A DNA stretch of 64,000 nt from Peterkaempfera sp044755465 (GTDB lineage: Bacteria; Actinomycetota; Actinomycetes; Streptomycetales; Streptomycetaceae), in assembly GCF_044755465.1 (NCBI RefSeq), contig NZ_JBIVRB010000002.1, positions 186,001 through 250,000 of the forward strand, given 5' to 3'. The notes below the pieces were generated by a model, which was given only the letters and a program-made list of their open reading frames with translations, did not search any database and was not told where the DNA came from. Both the position numbers and the translations under genes were made by a program. The first letter of the stretch is position 1; every line of letters begins with the position of its first letter. Below are positions 1 to 8,351 of the stretch, piece after piece.

Positions 1-419
1 GGCTGAACGCCGTCGCGCACGACCTTACCGAGCATGTCACCGCCACCGCCGTCTGCGGCCTGTACGACCCGGAGCGCCGCACCCTGCGCTGGGCGCGGGC
101 CGGGCATCTGCCGCCGGTGCTGGTCCGGGGCGGTACGGCTCGGGCGCTGCCCCTGCCGAGCGGGATGCTGCTGGGGGCGCTGGCGGGGGCGGAGTACGAG
201 GAGCGCAGCGGGCGGCTGGAGCCCGGCGACACGCTGCTGCTCTACACGGACGGGCTGATCGAGCGGCGGGACCGCTCGGTGCAGCAGTCGATCGAACGGC
301 TGCTGGAGACGGCGGGCGACGCGCCGGCCGATCTGGAGGAGTACCTGGACCGGCTGCTCACCCACAGCACCGCCGACACCGACGACGACACCTGCCTGGT
401 CGGCGTGCGGCTCGACTAG
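1..419 (+). CDS. SpoIIE/PP2C-type serine phosphatase, C-terminal part (cut by window edge)
   Basis: Open from the left edge (codon phase from base 3) to TAG at 417-419, about 138 residues. The translation contains ARAGHLPPVLV and then LLLYTDGLIERRD, the central and metal-binding segments typical of the C-terminal half of SpoIIE/RsbU-type PP2C phosphatases; a late DDDTCLVGVRL strand matches the usual Asp-rich end of the fold. In actinomycetes these enzymes usually dephosphorylate anti-anti-sigma factors, often with PAS/GAF sensor domains at the N-terminus, which here would lie outside the window. The partner and sensor are therefore unknown. The gene ends about 100 bp before paaA in the same direction, but the operator in that gap suggests separate control. 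Confidence 0.85.
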   Translation, partial: LNAVAHDLTEHVTATAVCGLYDPERRTLRWARAGHLPPVLVRGGTARALPLPSGMLLGALAGAEYEERSGRLEPGDTLLLYTDGLIERRDRSVQQSIERLLETAGDAPADLEEYLDRLLTHSTADTDDDTCLVGVRLD

Positions 420-424
420 GGCCG

Positions 425-455
425 GCCACGTCTTGTAGGCGCAAGCCACGTCTTG
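425..455. repeat. Short direct repeat (GCCACGTCTTG x2)
   Basis: The 11-mer GCCACGTCTTG occurs at 425-435 and again at 445-455, exactly 20 bp apart, in the gap between the phosphatase and paaA. Two-turn spacing on one face of the helix would suit an activator site, but it could be chance; no function is assigned. Confidence 0.4.
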
Positions 456-486
456 CCGTGGGGGGTGGTGATCCGCGAGACTGGCA

Positions 487-504
487 ACCGACCGAACGGT
501 CAGT
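487..504. promoter_or_regulatory. TetR-type operator dyad upstream of paaA (probable PaaR site)
   Basis: ACCGACCGAACGGTCAGT is an almost perfect dyad (half sites ACCGACCG and CGGTCAGT, one mismatch), the usual shape of a TetR-family operator in actinomycetes. It ends 16 bp before the paaA GTG start and abuts the GGGAGG ribosome-binding site, so a bound repressor would block transcription. Actinobacterial paa operons are known to be controlled by the TetR-family repressor PaaR with phenylacetyl-CoA as inducer. No paaR gene is in the window, so the match is an inference. Confidence 0.65.
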
Positions 505-520
505 AGGGAGGTGGGTCTCC

Positions 521-1545
<1,025 letters not shown>

Positions 1546-1549
<4 letters not shown>

Positions 1550-1914
1550 CCGACCCCACGCCGACCCCGGCCCCGACCGGGACCGCGACCGGAATCCCGA
1601 CCGGGACCACGCGCGAGGCAGCCGCCGCCCCGCGCGCCGAATGGCCGCTGTACGAGGTCTTCGTCCGCAGCAGGCGCGGCCTCAACCACGTCCACGTCGG
1701 CTCGCTGCACGCCGCCGACGAGCGGATGGCGCTGCTGAACGCCCGGGACCTCTACACCCGCCGCAACGAGGGCGTCTCGCTCTGGGTGGTCCGCTCCGAC
1801 GCCATCACCGCCAGCAACCCGGACGAGAAGGACCCCTTCTTCGCCCCCAGCGGCGACAAGGTCTACCGCCACCCCACCTTCTACGACATCCCCGAGGACG
1901 TCCCCCACATCTGA
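1546..1914 (+). CDS. paaB: Phenylacetyl-CoA 1,2-epoxidase subunit PaaB
   Basis: 122 aa. After a Pro/Thr-rich N-terminal stretch of about 30 residues comes the compact PaaB fold: WPLYEVFVRSRRG, then LNHVHVGSLHAADERMALLNARDLYTRR and a C-terminal block with YRHPTFYDIPEDVPHI. PaaB is a non-catalytic bridging subunit of the multicomponent epoxidase. It starts with ATG overlapping the paaA stop by four bases, with AGGAGG immediately upstream, so it is translationally coupled. The N-terminal extension is longer than in enterobacterial PaaB, as is common in actinobacteria. Confidence 0.94.
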
Positions 1915-1954
1915 CCCGCGGCCGCCGCCGACGGCGGCACGGAAGGCGCACCCC

Positions 1955-2845
1955 ATGAGCGACGACCACGTCTACCTCTCCCTGGCCGAGGAGTCCCCGC
2001 AGGGGGAGGCGCGCTGGGCCTACGGCACCGGCTTCACCGACCCGCTGGCCGGGGTGGACACCACCCTGCCCGCCGGAGTGGACGGCGCCGACCTGGCGGC
2101 CTACTGCCTGATGCTCGGCGACGACGCCCTGGTGCTCGCCCAGCGGCTCACCGAGTGGTGCACCCGCGCCCCCGAACTGGAGGACGAGGTCGCCCTCGCC
2201 AACATCGGCCTCGACCTGCTGGGCCAGGCCAGGCTGCTGCTCGCCCGGGTCGGTCAGGCCGACGGCAGCGGCCGCAGCGAGGACGATCTCGCCTACCTCC
2301 GGGACGAGGGGCAGTTCCGCAACGTCCGGCTGGTGGAGCTGCCCGGCGGCGACTTCGCCCACTCCATCGCCCGGCTGCTGCTGTTCAGCTGCGCCCGGCT
2401 CGCCCTCTTCGAGCGGCTGGCCGCCAGTGCCGACCCGGTGCTGGCGGCGGTCGCCGCCAAGGGCGCCAAGGAGCTGGCGTACCACCGCGAGTACGCCGCC
2501 GGCTGGACGGTCCGGCTTGGTGACGGCACCGAGCTGTCCCGGCAGCGGATGCAGTGCGGCCTGGACACCCTGCGGCCCTACCTGGCCGAACTGCTGACCG
2601 CACACCCGGTGGAACTGCGGCTGGCCGCGTCCGGCGCCGCCGCCGACCCCGCCGCGCTGGGCCCCGAGGTCGAGCGGACGGTCGCGCGGGTGGCCGCCGC
2701 CGCCGGGCTCGACCTGCCGCCGGTACCGCCGCTGGCCACCGTCGGCGGGCGGGGCGGCCGGGACGGCGTGCACACCGAGGAGATGGGGCGGCTGCTCGCC
2801 GAAATGCAGTGCGTCGCCCGCGCCCACCCGGGGGCGACCTGGTGA
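1955..2845 (+). CDS. paaC: Phenylacetyl-CoA 1,2-epoxidase structural subunit PaaC
   Basis: 296 aa, ferritin-like helical PaaC family. It resembles PaaA in fold but lost the iron site in evolution and acts as the structural partner of PaaA. Recognisable segments are LMLGDDALVLAQRLTEWCTRAPELEDEVALANIGLDLLGQAR near residue 50 and FAHSIARLLLFSCARLALFERL near residue 135, followed by AKELAYHREYAAGWTVRLGDG. It begins 41 bp after paaB, and its last codons overlap the paaD GTG start (GTGA). Confidence 0.94.
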   Translation: MSDDHVYLSLAEESPQGEARWAYGTGFTDPLAGVDTTLPAGVDGADLAAYCLMLGDDALVLAQRLTEWCTRAPELEDEVALANIGLDLLGQARLLLARVGQADGSGRSEDDLAYLRDEGQFRNVRLVELPGGDFAHSIARLLLFSCARLALFERLAASADPVLAAVAAKGAKELAYHREYAAGWTVRLGDGTELSRQRMQCGLDTLRPYLAELLTAHPVELRLAASGAAADPAALGPEVERTVARVAAAAGLDLPPVPPLATVGGRGGRDGVHTEEMGRLLAEMQCVARAHPGATW

Positions 2846-3345
2846 GCGGGGCGCTCGTCCGGGCGACGGCGGCGGCCGAGGCCGTCCGCGACCCCGAGCT
2901 GCCGATGCTCACCCTGGCCGAGCTGGGGGTGCTCTGCGAGGTGGCGGTGGAGCCGTCCGGCGCCGTCACCGCCTGGATCACCCCCACCTACTCGGGCTGC
3001 CCCGCGCTGGCCGAGATGGCCGCCGACCTGGACGCGGCGCTGCACGCGGCGGGCTTCGAGCAGGTCCGGGTGCGCAGACGGCTGGACCCGCCGTGGAGCA
3101 CCGACCGGATCACCCCCGAAGGCCGCCGCCGTCTCGCCGAGGCCGGGATCGCCCCGCCGGGACCGGCCCCCCGGTCCGGCCCGGTGCCGCTCACCCTGGG
3201 CCCGACCGTCCGGTCGGCCGTGGCCTGCCCGCAGTGCGGCTCGCCCGACACCGAGGAGCTGTCCCGCTTCGGCTCCACCCCCTGCAAGGCGCTCTGGCGC
3301 TGCCGGGACTGCCGGGAGCCGTTCGAGTACGTCAAGGAGATCTGA
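2842..3345 (+). CDS. paaD: Phenylacetyl-CoA epoxidase maturation protein PaaD
   Basis: 167 aa from GTG at 2842, overlapping the paaC stop by four bases. The N-terminal part (about residues 5-80) is a MIP18/DUF59 domain (VRDPELPMLTLAELGVL, then TPTYSGCPALAEM). The C-terminal part holds two CxxC pairs (CPQCGSPDTEELSRFGSTPCKALWRCRDC), a metal-binding module typical of PaaD. PaaD is required for epoxidase activity, probably in Fe-S or di-iron assembly; its exact biochemical role is less certain than those of the other subunits. A frame opens well upstream, but only the GTG start gives the family N-terminus. Confidence 0.93.
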   Translation: MSGALVRATAAAEAVRDPELPMLTLAELGVLCEVAVEPSGAVTAWITPTYSGCPALAEMAADLDAALHAAGFEQVRVRRRLDPPWSTDRITPEGRRRLAEAGIAPPGPAPRSGPVPLTLGPTVRSAVACPQCGSPDTEELSRFGSTPCKALWRCRDCREPFEYVKEI

Positions 3346-4448
3346 TGTCCGCTCCGGCCGCGACGGCCCGCCCCGCCCGCCCCCGCCCCGCCTTCCACCG
3401 GCTGCGGATCGCCGGGGTGGAGCCGCTCTGCGACGACGCGGCGGCCGTCCGCTTCGAGGTGCCCGCCGACCTGGCCGACGCGTACGCCTTCCGCCCCGGG
3501 CAGTGCCTGACGCTGCGGCGGCTGGTCGACGGCCGGGACGAGCGGCGCTCGTACTCGCTCTGCTCCCCGGCGGGCGGGCCGCTGCGGATCGCCGTCCGCG
3601 AGGTGCCCGGCGGGCTGTTCTCGCACTGGCTGGTCCGGGAGGCCCGGCCGGGCGACACCGTGGAGGTGCTGCCGCCCAGCGGCGCCTTCACCCCGGAGCC
3701 GTCCCAGCCGGGCAGCCATGTGCTGCTGGCCGCCGGTTCCGGGATCACGCCCATGCTGTCCATCGCGGCATCGGTGCTGGCCTGGGACGACCGGTCGCAG
3801 GTCACCCTGGTGTACGGCAACCGGCGGGCCGACACCGTGATGTTCGCGGACGAGCTGGCCGACCTCAAGGACCGCCACCCGACCCGCTTCCAGCTGGTGC
3901 ATGTGCTCTCCCGGGAGGCCCGCGACGCCGAGCTGCTGTCCGGTCGGCTGGACCCGCAGCGGCTCGCCGCGCTGCTGGCGGGCTTCGTGGACGTCCCGGC
4001 GGTGGACCACTGGTGGCTCTGCGGCCCTTACGAGCTGGTCCGGGGCGCCCGCGAACTGCTGGTCGGCCTCGGGGTGCCGACCGCCCGCGTCCACCAGGAG
4101 CTGTTCCACGCCGAGGACGAGCTGCCGCCCGAGCCGGTGCGCCACGACGGCGACGGCGCCCCGGCCGGGCCGGTCAGCGACGTCACCGTGGTGCTGGACG
4201 GCCGGGCCACCGAGCTGCGGCTACCGCGCGACTGGCCCGTACTGGACGGTGCCCAGCGCTCCCGGCCGGACCTGCCGTTCGCCTGCAAGGGCGGCGTCTG
4301 CGGCACCTGCCGGGCGCTGGTGGTGGACGGGGAGGTGCGGATGCGGCGCAACTACGCCCTGGAGGAGGCGGAGGTCGACGCCGGGTACGTCCTCACCTGC
4401 CAGGCGTTGCCGGTCTCCGACCGGGTCGTGGTCGACTACGACCGCTGA
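3345..4448 (+). CDS. paaE: Phenylacetyl-CoA epoxidase reductase PaaE
   Basis: 367 aa from ATG 3345, sharing one base with the paaD stop. PaaE passes electrons from NADPH to the PaaAC oxygenase. Domain order is an FAD-binding barrel (RSYSLCSPAGG, FAD-contact motif, near residue 68), an NADP-binding fold (LLAAGSGITPMLSIAASVL near residue 128) and a C-terminal plant-type 2Fe-2S ferredoxin domain with CKGGVCGTC and a distal Cys (VLTCQA). The operon ends here. No paaK, paaZ, paaG/H/J or paaI is present, so the later pathway steps must be encoded elsewhere. Confidence 0.94.
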   Translation: MSAPAATARPARPRPAFHRLRIAGVEPLCDDAAAVRFEVPADLADAYAFRPGQCLTLRRLVDGRDERRSYSLCSPAGGPLRIAVREVPGGLFSHWLVREARPGDTVEVLPPSGAFTPEPSQPGSHVLLAAGSGITPMLSIAASVLAWDDRSQVTLVYGNRRADTVMFADELADLKDRHPTRFQLVHVLSREARDAELLSGRLDPQRLAALLAGFVDVPAVDHWWLCGPYELVRGARELLVGLGVPTARVHQELFHAEDELPPEPVRHDGDGAPAGPVSDVTVVLDGRATELRLPRDWPVLDGAQRSRPDLPFACKGGVCGTCRALVVDGEVRMRRNYALEEAEVDAGYVLTCQALPVSDRVVVDYDR

Positions 4449-4468
4449 ACCCGGCCCGGGGGCCCGTC

Positions 4469-4617
4469 AGGGGCGCGGGGAACGGCGCGCGCAACCACGC
4501 AGCTTCGTAGCGCGCCGAACGAGTGGATCACCCCCGCCTGGGGTGGTGGTGGGTGGTTGCCGAGGTGAGAGTGCGCCTCGGTGGTGGGATGTACGCGCAG
4601 TTCCTCGCGCCCCTGGG
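4469..4617. repeat. Inverted pair of a dispersed GC-rich repeat between convergent genes
   Basis: AGGGGCGCGGGGAACGGCGC at 4469-4488 and CGCGCAGTTCCTCGCGCCCCT at 4594-4614 are two copies of one dispersed element in opposite orientation, about 105 bp apart, between the convergent paaE and the monooxygenase gene. The same element recurs at 45403-45600. The element is common in Streptomyces intergenic regions. Its position between converging 3' ends suggests a role as bidirectional terminator or mRNA 3' end (inference). Confidence 0.7.
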
Positions 4618-4637
4618 CCCCCGGCGGGCGCCGCCCG

Positions 4638-5741
4638 TCAGTGAGGGCTGAGCAGGGTGTGGAGGGCGTTGGCGGCGGCGCGGGCGGCGCGGGTGGCGCC
4701 GACGGTGCTGGCGGACGGGCCGTAGCCGACCAGGTGGATGCGCGGGTCGGCCGTGGCGCGGGTGCCGTCCAGGCGGATGCCGCCGCCGGGTTCGCGCAGG
4801 CCCAGCGGTGCCAGCTGGCCGACCGCCGGGCGGAAGCCGGTGGCCCAGACGATCGCGTCGGCGGCGGCGTACCGCCCGTCGTCCCAGGCCACACCGGACT
4901 CGGTGATCCGGTCGAACATCGGCAGCCGCTCCAGCGCCCCTAGCTCGCGGGCCCGCCGCACCGCCGGGCTGTCCGTCAGCCCGGTCACCCCCACCACGCT
5001 CCGCACCGGCAGCCCGTCCCGTACCCGCTGCTCCACCAGCGCCACCGCCGCCCGCCCCTCCTCGGGCGTGAACGGCGTGTCCCGGAAGACCGGGGGCCGC
5101 CGGGTCACCCAGCGGGTGTGCCCCACCGCCGCGACCTCCGCCAGCACCTGGACCGCCGACGCCCCGCCGCCGACCACCACCACCCGCTGCCCCCGGAACT
5201 CGGCCGGCCCGGTGTACCGGGCGTAGTGCAGCTGCCGCCCCCGGAACAGCTCCGCGCCGGGGTAGTGCGGCACGAACGGCCTGGTCCAGGTGCCCGTGGC
5301 GTTCACCAGCGCCCGCGCCGACCAGCTGCCCGCGTCGGTCTCCACCAGCAGCCGCCCCGCCGCGCCCTCCCGTACGGCCCGCACCCGCACCGGCCGCAGC
5401 ACCGGCAGCGCGTGCGCCCGCTCGTACGCGGCGAAGTACTCCGGTATGGCGTCGCGGGCCGGTCGCGCCGGGTCGCCGGACGGCAGCGGCAGGCCGGGCA
5501 GGTCATGGAAGCCGTGCACGGCCGCCATGGTGAGGGTGGGGGAGCGGTGCCGCCAGGCCCCGCCGGGCGCCGGGTCGGCGTCCAGCACCACGAAGCCGTC
5601 GTACGGGGCGAACCCGCGTCGCCGCAGGTGGTACGCGGTGGACAGCCCCGCCTGCCCCGCGCCCACCACGACGACCCCGGTCTCGGTGGCGGGCAGCACC
5701 GGGCCGGACACGGGCAGGATCTCTGCGGCGGAAGCGGTCAC
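4638..5741 (-). CDS. Flavin-containing monooxygenase-like FAD/NADP oxidoreductase
   Basis: About 367 aa from GTG at 5741. Two dinucleotide folds are clear: VVVVGAGQAGLSTAYHLRRRG for FAD at the N-terminus and VVVVGGGASAVQVLAEV for NADPH near residue 175. The intermediate LVNATGTWTRPFVP and the late AIVWATGFRP motif fit the group B flavin monooxygenase/CzcO-like class. The substrate is unknown. The frame stays open upstream to 6173, but that would run through the divergent SnoaL-like gene, so the short form is preferred; the ribosome-binding site is weak and the start is uncertain by a few codons. It is divergent from the 5845 gene and convergent with paaE. Confidence 0.8.
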   Translation of the reverse strand: MTASAAEILPVSGPVLPATETGVVVVGAGQAGLSTAYHLRRRGFAPYDGFVVLDADPAPGGAWRHRSPTLTMAAVHGFHDLPGLPLPSGDPARPARDAIPEYFAAYERAHALPVLRPVRVRAVREGAAGRLLVETDAGSWSARALVNATGTWTRPFVPHYPGAELFRGRQLHYARYTGPAEFRGQRVVVVGGGASAVQVLAEVAAVGHTRWVTRRPPVFRDTPFTPEEGRAAVALVEQRVRDGLPVRSVVGVTGLTDSPAVRRARELGALERLPMFDRITESGVAWDDGRYAAADAIVWATGFRPAVGQLAPLGLREPGGGIRLDGTRATADPRIHLVGYGPSASTVGATRAARAAANALHTLLSPH

Positions 5742-5844
5742 GCCGGTGGAACACCCGCCGCCCGCTCCCTCTTCCGCCGCCGCGCCCGCCCGCCGCCCGG
5801 CGACTACGCTGGCGGGCGGGGGCGCGACCGTACAGGAGGCCCCC

Positions 5845-6318
5845 ATGGCTGCCGATCCCGCCGCCGACCGGGCGGTCCGCGAGCTGTACCGCGCCCTGCT
5901 GGAGGGCTGGGACGCCGGGGACGCGCAGGCGGTGGCGGCCCCCTTCGCCGGGGACGGCGAGCTGATCGGCTTCGACGGCAGCCGGTACTGCGGCCGGGAG
6001 CAGATCGCCGCCGCCATGGCCGACGCCCTCGCCGCGCAGCCCAGGCCGACCTTCGTGGCCAAGGTGCGCGGGGTGCGGTTGCCCGGCCCGGACACCGCCG
6101 TCCTCCAGGCCGTCGCCGGCCTGGTGCCGCCGGGCGGGTCGGACCTCGTCCCGGAGCGCAACGCCCGCCACACACTGGTCGCGGTCCGGTCCGGCGGCGA
6201 CTGGCGGATCGTGCTCTTCCAGCAGACCCCCGCCCGGTTCCAGGGCCGTCCCGAACTGCGGGAGGGCCTGTCCGAGGAACTGCGGGAGCTGCTGCGCCCC
6301 TCGTACGACGACCAGTGA
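5845..6318 (+). CDS. SnoaL/SgcJ-like NTF2-fold protein
   Basis: 157 aa from ATG 5845 with CAGGAGG five bases upstream. The sequence (RELYRALLEGWDAGDAQAVAAPFAGDGELIGFDG, then REQIAAAMADAL and a C-terminal sheet RHTLVAVRSGGDWRIVLFQQTP) fits the SgcJ/EcaC subgroup of NTF2-like proteins: a cone-shaped fold that binds small hydrophobic ligands. Members include polyketide-tailoring helpers and proteins of unknown activity. It is divergent from the monooxygenase with about 100 bp between starts, so the two may share a promoter region and substrate (inference). Confidence 0.75.
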   Translation: MAADPAADRAVRELYRALLEGWDAGDAQAVAAPFAGDGELIGFDGSRYCGREQIAAAMADALAAQPRPTFVAKVRGVRLPGPDTAVLQAVAGLVPPGGSDLVPERNARHTLVAVRSGGDWRIVLFQQTPARFQGRPELREGLSEELRELLRPSYDDQ

Positions 6319-6334
6319 CCCGGCCGGCGTGCCG

Positions 6335-6706
6335 TCAGGCGGGCGTGGGCACCCGGTCCAGGAAGCCGTAGACCGCCCGCAGCCGCCCGTCCTCGGCCGC
6401 CACCGCCACGTCGAAGCCGACGACCGGCGCCTCACCGCCGCCGTCCGGCACCAGCTCCCACTGGAAGCGGGCGATGTGGTGGTTGGCGTCCACCTCCCCG
6501 GCCAGCCGGAACGAGAAGCCCGGGAACTGCTCCCGCGCCCCGGCGATCACGGCCGCGATCCCGGCGCGCCCGGCCACGTCCGCCAGCGGGTCGGTGTACG
6601 TCCCGTCCTCGGCCCACAGCTCGCTGATCGCCTGCTCGCGGCGGGTCGGGTCGGGCTCGTTCCAGACGGCGAGGTAGCGGGTGACGAGGTCCTTGAGGTC
6701 GCTCAT
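6335..6706 (-). CDS. SnoaL-like NTF2-fold protein (nuclear transport factor 2 family)
   Basis: 123 aa from ATG 6706, chosen because AAGGAGGGG lies six bases upstream; a longer in-frame form to 6844 has no such signal. The fold pattern is typical SnoaL: LVTRYLAVWNEPDPTRREQAISELWAEDGTYTDPLADVAGRAGI, then FPGFSFRLAGEVDANHHIARFQWELVP. Ligand or substrate is unknown. It converges on the other SnoaL-like gene (16 bp between stops) and is divergent from the aldo/keto reductase, so the promoter segment 6707-6855 serves both directions. Confidence 0.8.
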   Translation of the reverse strand: MSDLKDLVTRYLAVWNEPDPTRREQAISELWAEDGTYTDPLADVAGRAGIAAVIAGAREQFPGFSFRLAGEVDANHHIARFQWELVPDGGGEAPVVGFDVAVAAEDGRLRAVYGFLDRVPTPA

Positions 6707-6843
6707 GGCGGCCCCTCCTTCGGTGTGTGCGGTCCGGGTTGCTGCCGGGTTTCGGCTGCCGGTTTCCTCCGACGGCGACCACACTGCCAGCGCCCGGCGG
6801 AGCGGTCGATTACCTCCGACGTCATGACGATCCGGGCAGGTCA

Positions 6844-6849
6844 TAGGGT
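6844..6849 (+). promoter_or_regulatory. -10 element giving a probably leaderless mRNA for the aldo/keto reductase
   Basis: TAGGGT at 6844-6849 lies six bases before the ATG at 6856 and there is no purine-rich ribosome-binding site between them. This spacing puts the transcription start at or within a base or two of the start codon, i.e. a leaderless message, which is frequent in streptomycetes. Confidence 0.5.
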
Positions 6850-6855
6850 TGCGCC

Positions 6856-7719
6856 ATGACTGATGAGCGCTTCCCGATCGGCGGAGAGCTGCCCGTGCGC
6901 CGACTGGGCTTCGGCACCGGCCGACTGACCGGCACCGGCTACTGGGGCCCGCGCGGCGACGCCGCGCGGGCGGTGGCGGTGCTGCGGCGGGCCGTCGACC
7001 GGGGGGTGGAGCTGATCGACACCGCCGACAACTACGGCCCGGACCTCGCGGAGCAGCTCGTCGCCCAGGCGCTGCACCCCTACCCGGCCGGGCTGGTGAT
7101 CGCCACCAAGGGCGGCGTGGTGCGTACCGGCCCGGACATCTGGCACATCGCCGGGCGCCCGGAGGACCTCAGGGCGAGGTGCGAGGCGAGTCTGCGCCGG
7201 CTGCGGGTCGAGACGATCGACCTCTACCAGCTGCACCGGATCGACCCGGCCGTGCCGCTGGCCGACCAGCTCGGCGCGCTGGCCGACCTGCGGCAGGCCG
7301 GGAAGATCCGGCACATCGGCCTGGACTCCGTCACCGCCGAGCAACTGGAGCAGGCCGCCGGGATCACCGAGATCGCGTCGGTGCAGAACCGCTACCACCT
7401 GCTGGACCGCGAGTCCGAGCCGGTCCTCGAACGCTGCGCGGCCACCGGCACGGCCTTCCTGCCCTGGCACCCGCTGGGCAACGGCACGCTGGCGACCGGG
7501 GCGGGCACCGCGGTCGGCGGGCTGGCCGAGCGGTACGGGGCCACCCCCGGCCAGCTGGCGCTGGCGTGGCTGCTGCACCGCTCCCCGGTGCTGCTGCCCA
7601 CCCCGGGCACCGGCAGCCTCGCCCATCTGGAGCAGAACCTCGACGCGGCCGCGATCTCCCTCACCGACCAGGACCTGGACCTGCTGACCGGACTCTCCAC
7701 CGCCGCGCAGCCCCGCTGA
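6856..7719 (+). CDS. Aldo/keto reductase
   Basis: 287 aa, (beta/alpha)8 NADPH-dependent reductase family. The catalytic Asp-Tyr pair sits in ELIDTADNYGPDLAEQLV (near residue 55), the Lys in VIATKGG (near 82) and the His in YQLHRID (near 125). The C-terminal cofactor segment LPTPGTGSLAHLEQNLDAA is present. It is about 10% shorter than classical members but similar to the paralogue at 26829-27686. The physiological carbonyl substrate cannot be inferred. Possibly translated from a leaderless mRNA. Confidence 0.88.
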   Translation: MTDERFPIGGELPVRRLGFGTGRLTGTGYWGPRGDAARAVAVLRRAVDRGVELIDTADNYGPDLAEQLVAQALHPYPAGLVIATKGGVVRTGPDIWHIAGRPEDLRARCEASLRRLRVETIDLYQLHRIDPAVPLADQLGALADLRQAGKIRHIGLDSVTAEQLEQAAGITEIASVQNRYHLLDRESEPVLERCAATGTAFLPWHPLGNGTLATGAGTAVGGLAERYGATPGQLALAWLLHRSPVLLPTPGTGSLAHLEQNLDAAAISLTDQDLDLLTGLSTAAQPR

Positions 7720-7827
7720 CCGGCGGGCCGGGCCCGCGCCGGCAGTGCGGCCCGTCCCGGGCCGTACGACCCTGCGGGCGGCATCCCCGCAGCCCACCGC
7801 AGCCGCCCGCCGAGTGCGCGCAAACGA

Positions 7828-7857
7828 CTGACGTTACCTCACCATGCCTTCTAGGAT
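7828..7857 (+). promoter_or_regulatory. Putative sigma-70-type promoter of the STAND module
   Basis: CTGACG (7828-7833) and TAGGAT (7852-7857) with an 18-bp spacer form a reasonable vegetative promoter about 45 bp upstream of the TTG start at 7902. This would give a leader of roughly 37 nt. The remainder of 7720-7827 shows no further signal. Confidence 0.45.
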
Positions 7858-7901
7858 GCGCATCTGCCATCGCATCGGCAGCGGAACACCGGGGGGACAC
7901 G

Positions 7902-8351
7902 TTGGAGCCGGAACTGCTCAGCCTTGCCAACAACGCCGGGACCACGCTCGTGCAGCTCATCGCCACCGACGGCTGGGAGCACGTCAGCGCGGCGCTGACG
8001 CGGTGGTGGCACCGGCACCGCCAGGAGGACGCCGACCTGGTGGAGAGTGATCTCGCCGAGACACGTGAGAACCTGGTCGCGGCCGCCTCCGACCCGGTCG
8101 CCCTGCGGATGGCCGTGACCGCCTGGCAGCTGCAGTTCCGGTCGCTGCTGGCCGCGGCGCCGCCGGGAGCGGCCGACGAACTGCGCGCCCTGATGGCGAA
8201 CGGCTTTGTGACACCGACCACCGCTCAGGGCGCGTCCTACACCGGGGATGTGCACATGCGCGCGCAGGCGCGTGACTCCGGCACGGTCAACCAGCTCGGC
8301 CAAGGCACCATGAACGTGACCGGCCTGCCGCCTGCCGGGTCCGGGAACTGA
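7902..8351 (+). CDS. Small conserved partner protein of a STAND NTPase
   Basis: 149 aa from TTG 7902 (GGGGGG ribosome-binding site at 7891-7896). Residues about 1-100 are helical and start EPELLSLANNAGTTLVQLIATDGWEHV, a pattern seen in many small streptomycete proteins encoded just before NB-ARC/TPR genes. The C-terminal 40 residues switch to a Gly/Ser/Thr/Asn-rich strand-forming tail (GDVHMRAQARDSGTVNQLGQ). The stop TGA overlaps the next ATG (TGATG), so the two proteins are made together. No enzymatic motif is visible. A role as sensor, adaptor or effector for the NTPase is inference from gene coupling. Confidence 0.75.
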   Translation: MEPELLSLANNAGTTLVQLIATDGWEHVSAALTRWWHRHRQEDADLVESDLAETRENLVAAASDPVALRMAVTAWQLQFRSLLAAAPPGAADELRALMANGFVTPTTAQGASYTGDVHMRAQARDSGTVNQLGQGTMNVTGLPPAGSGN

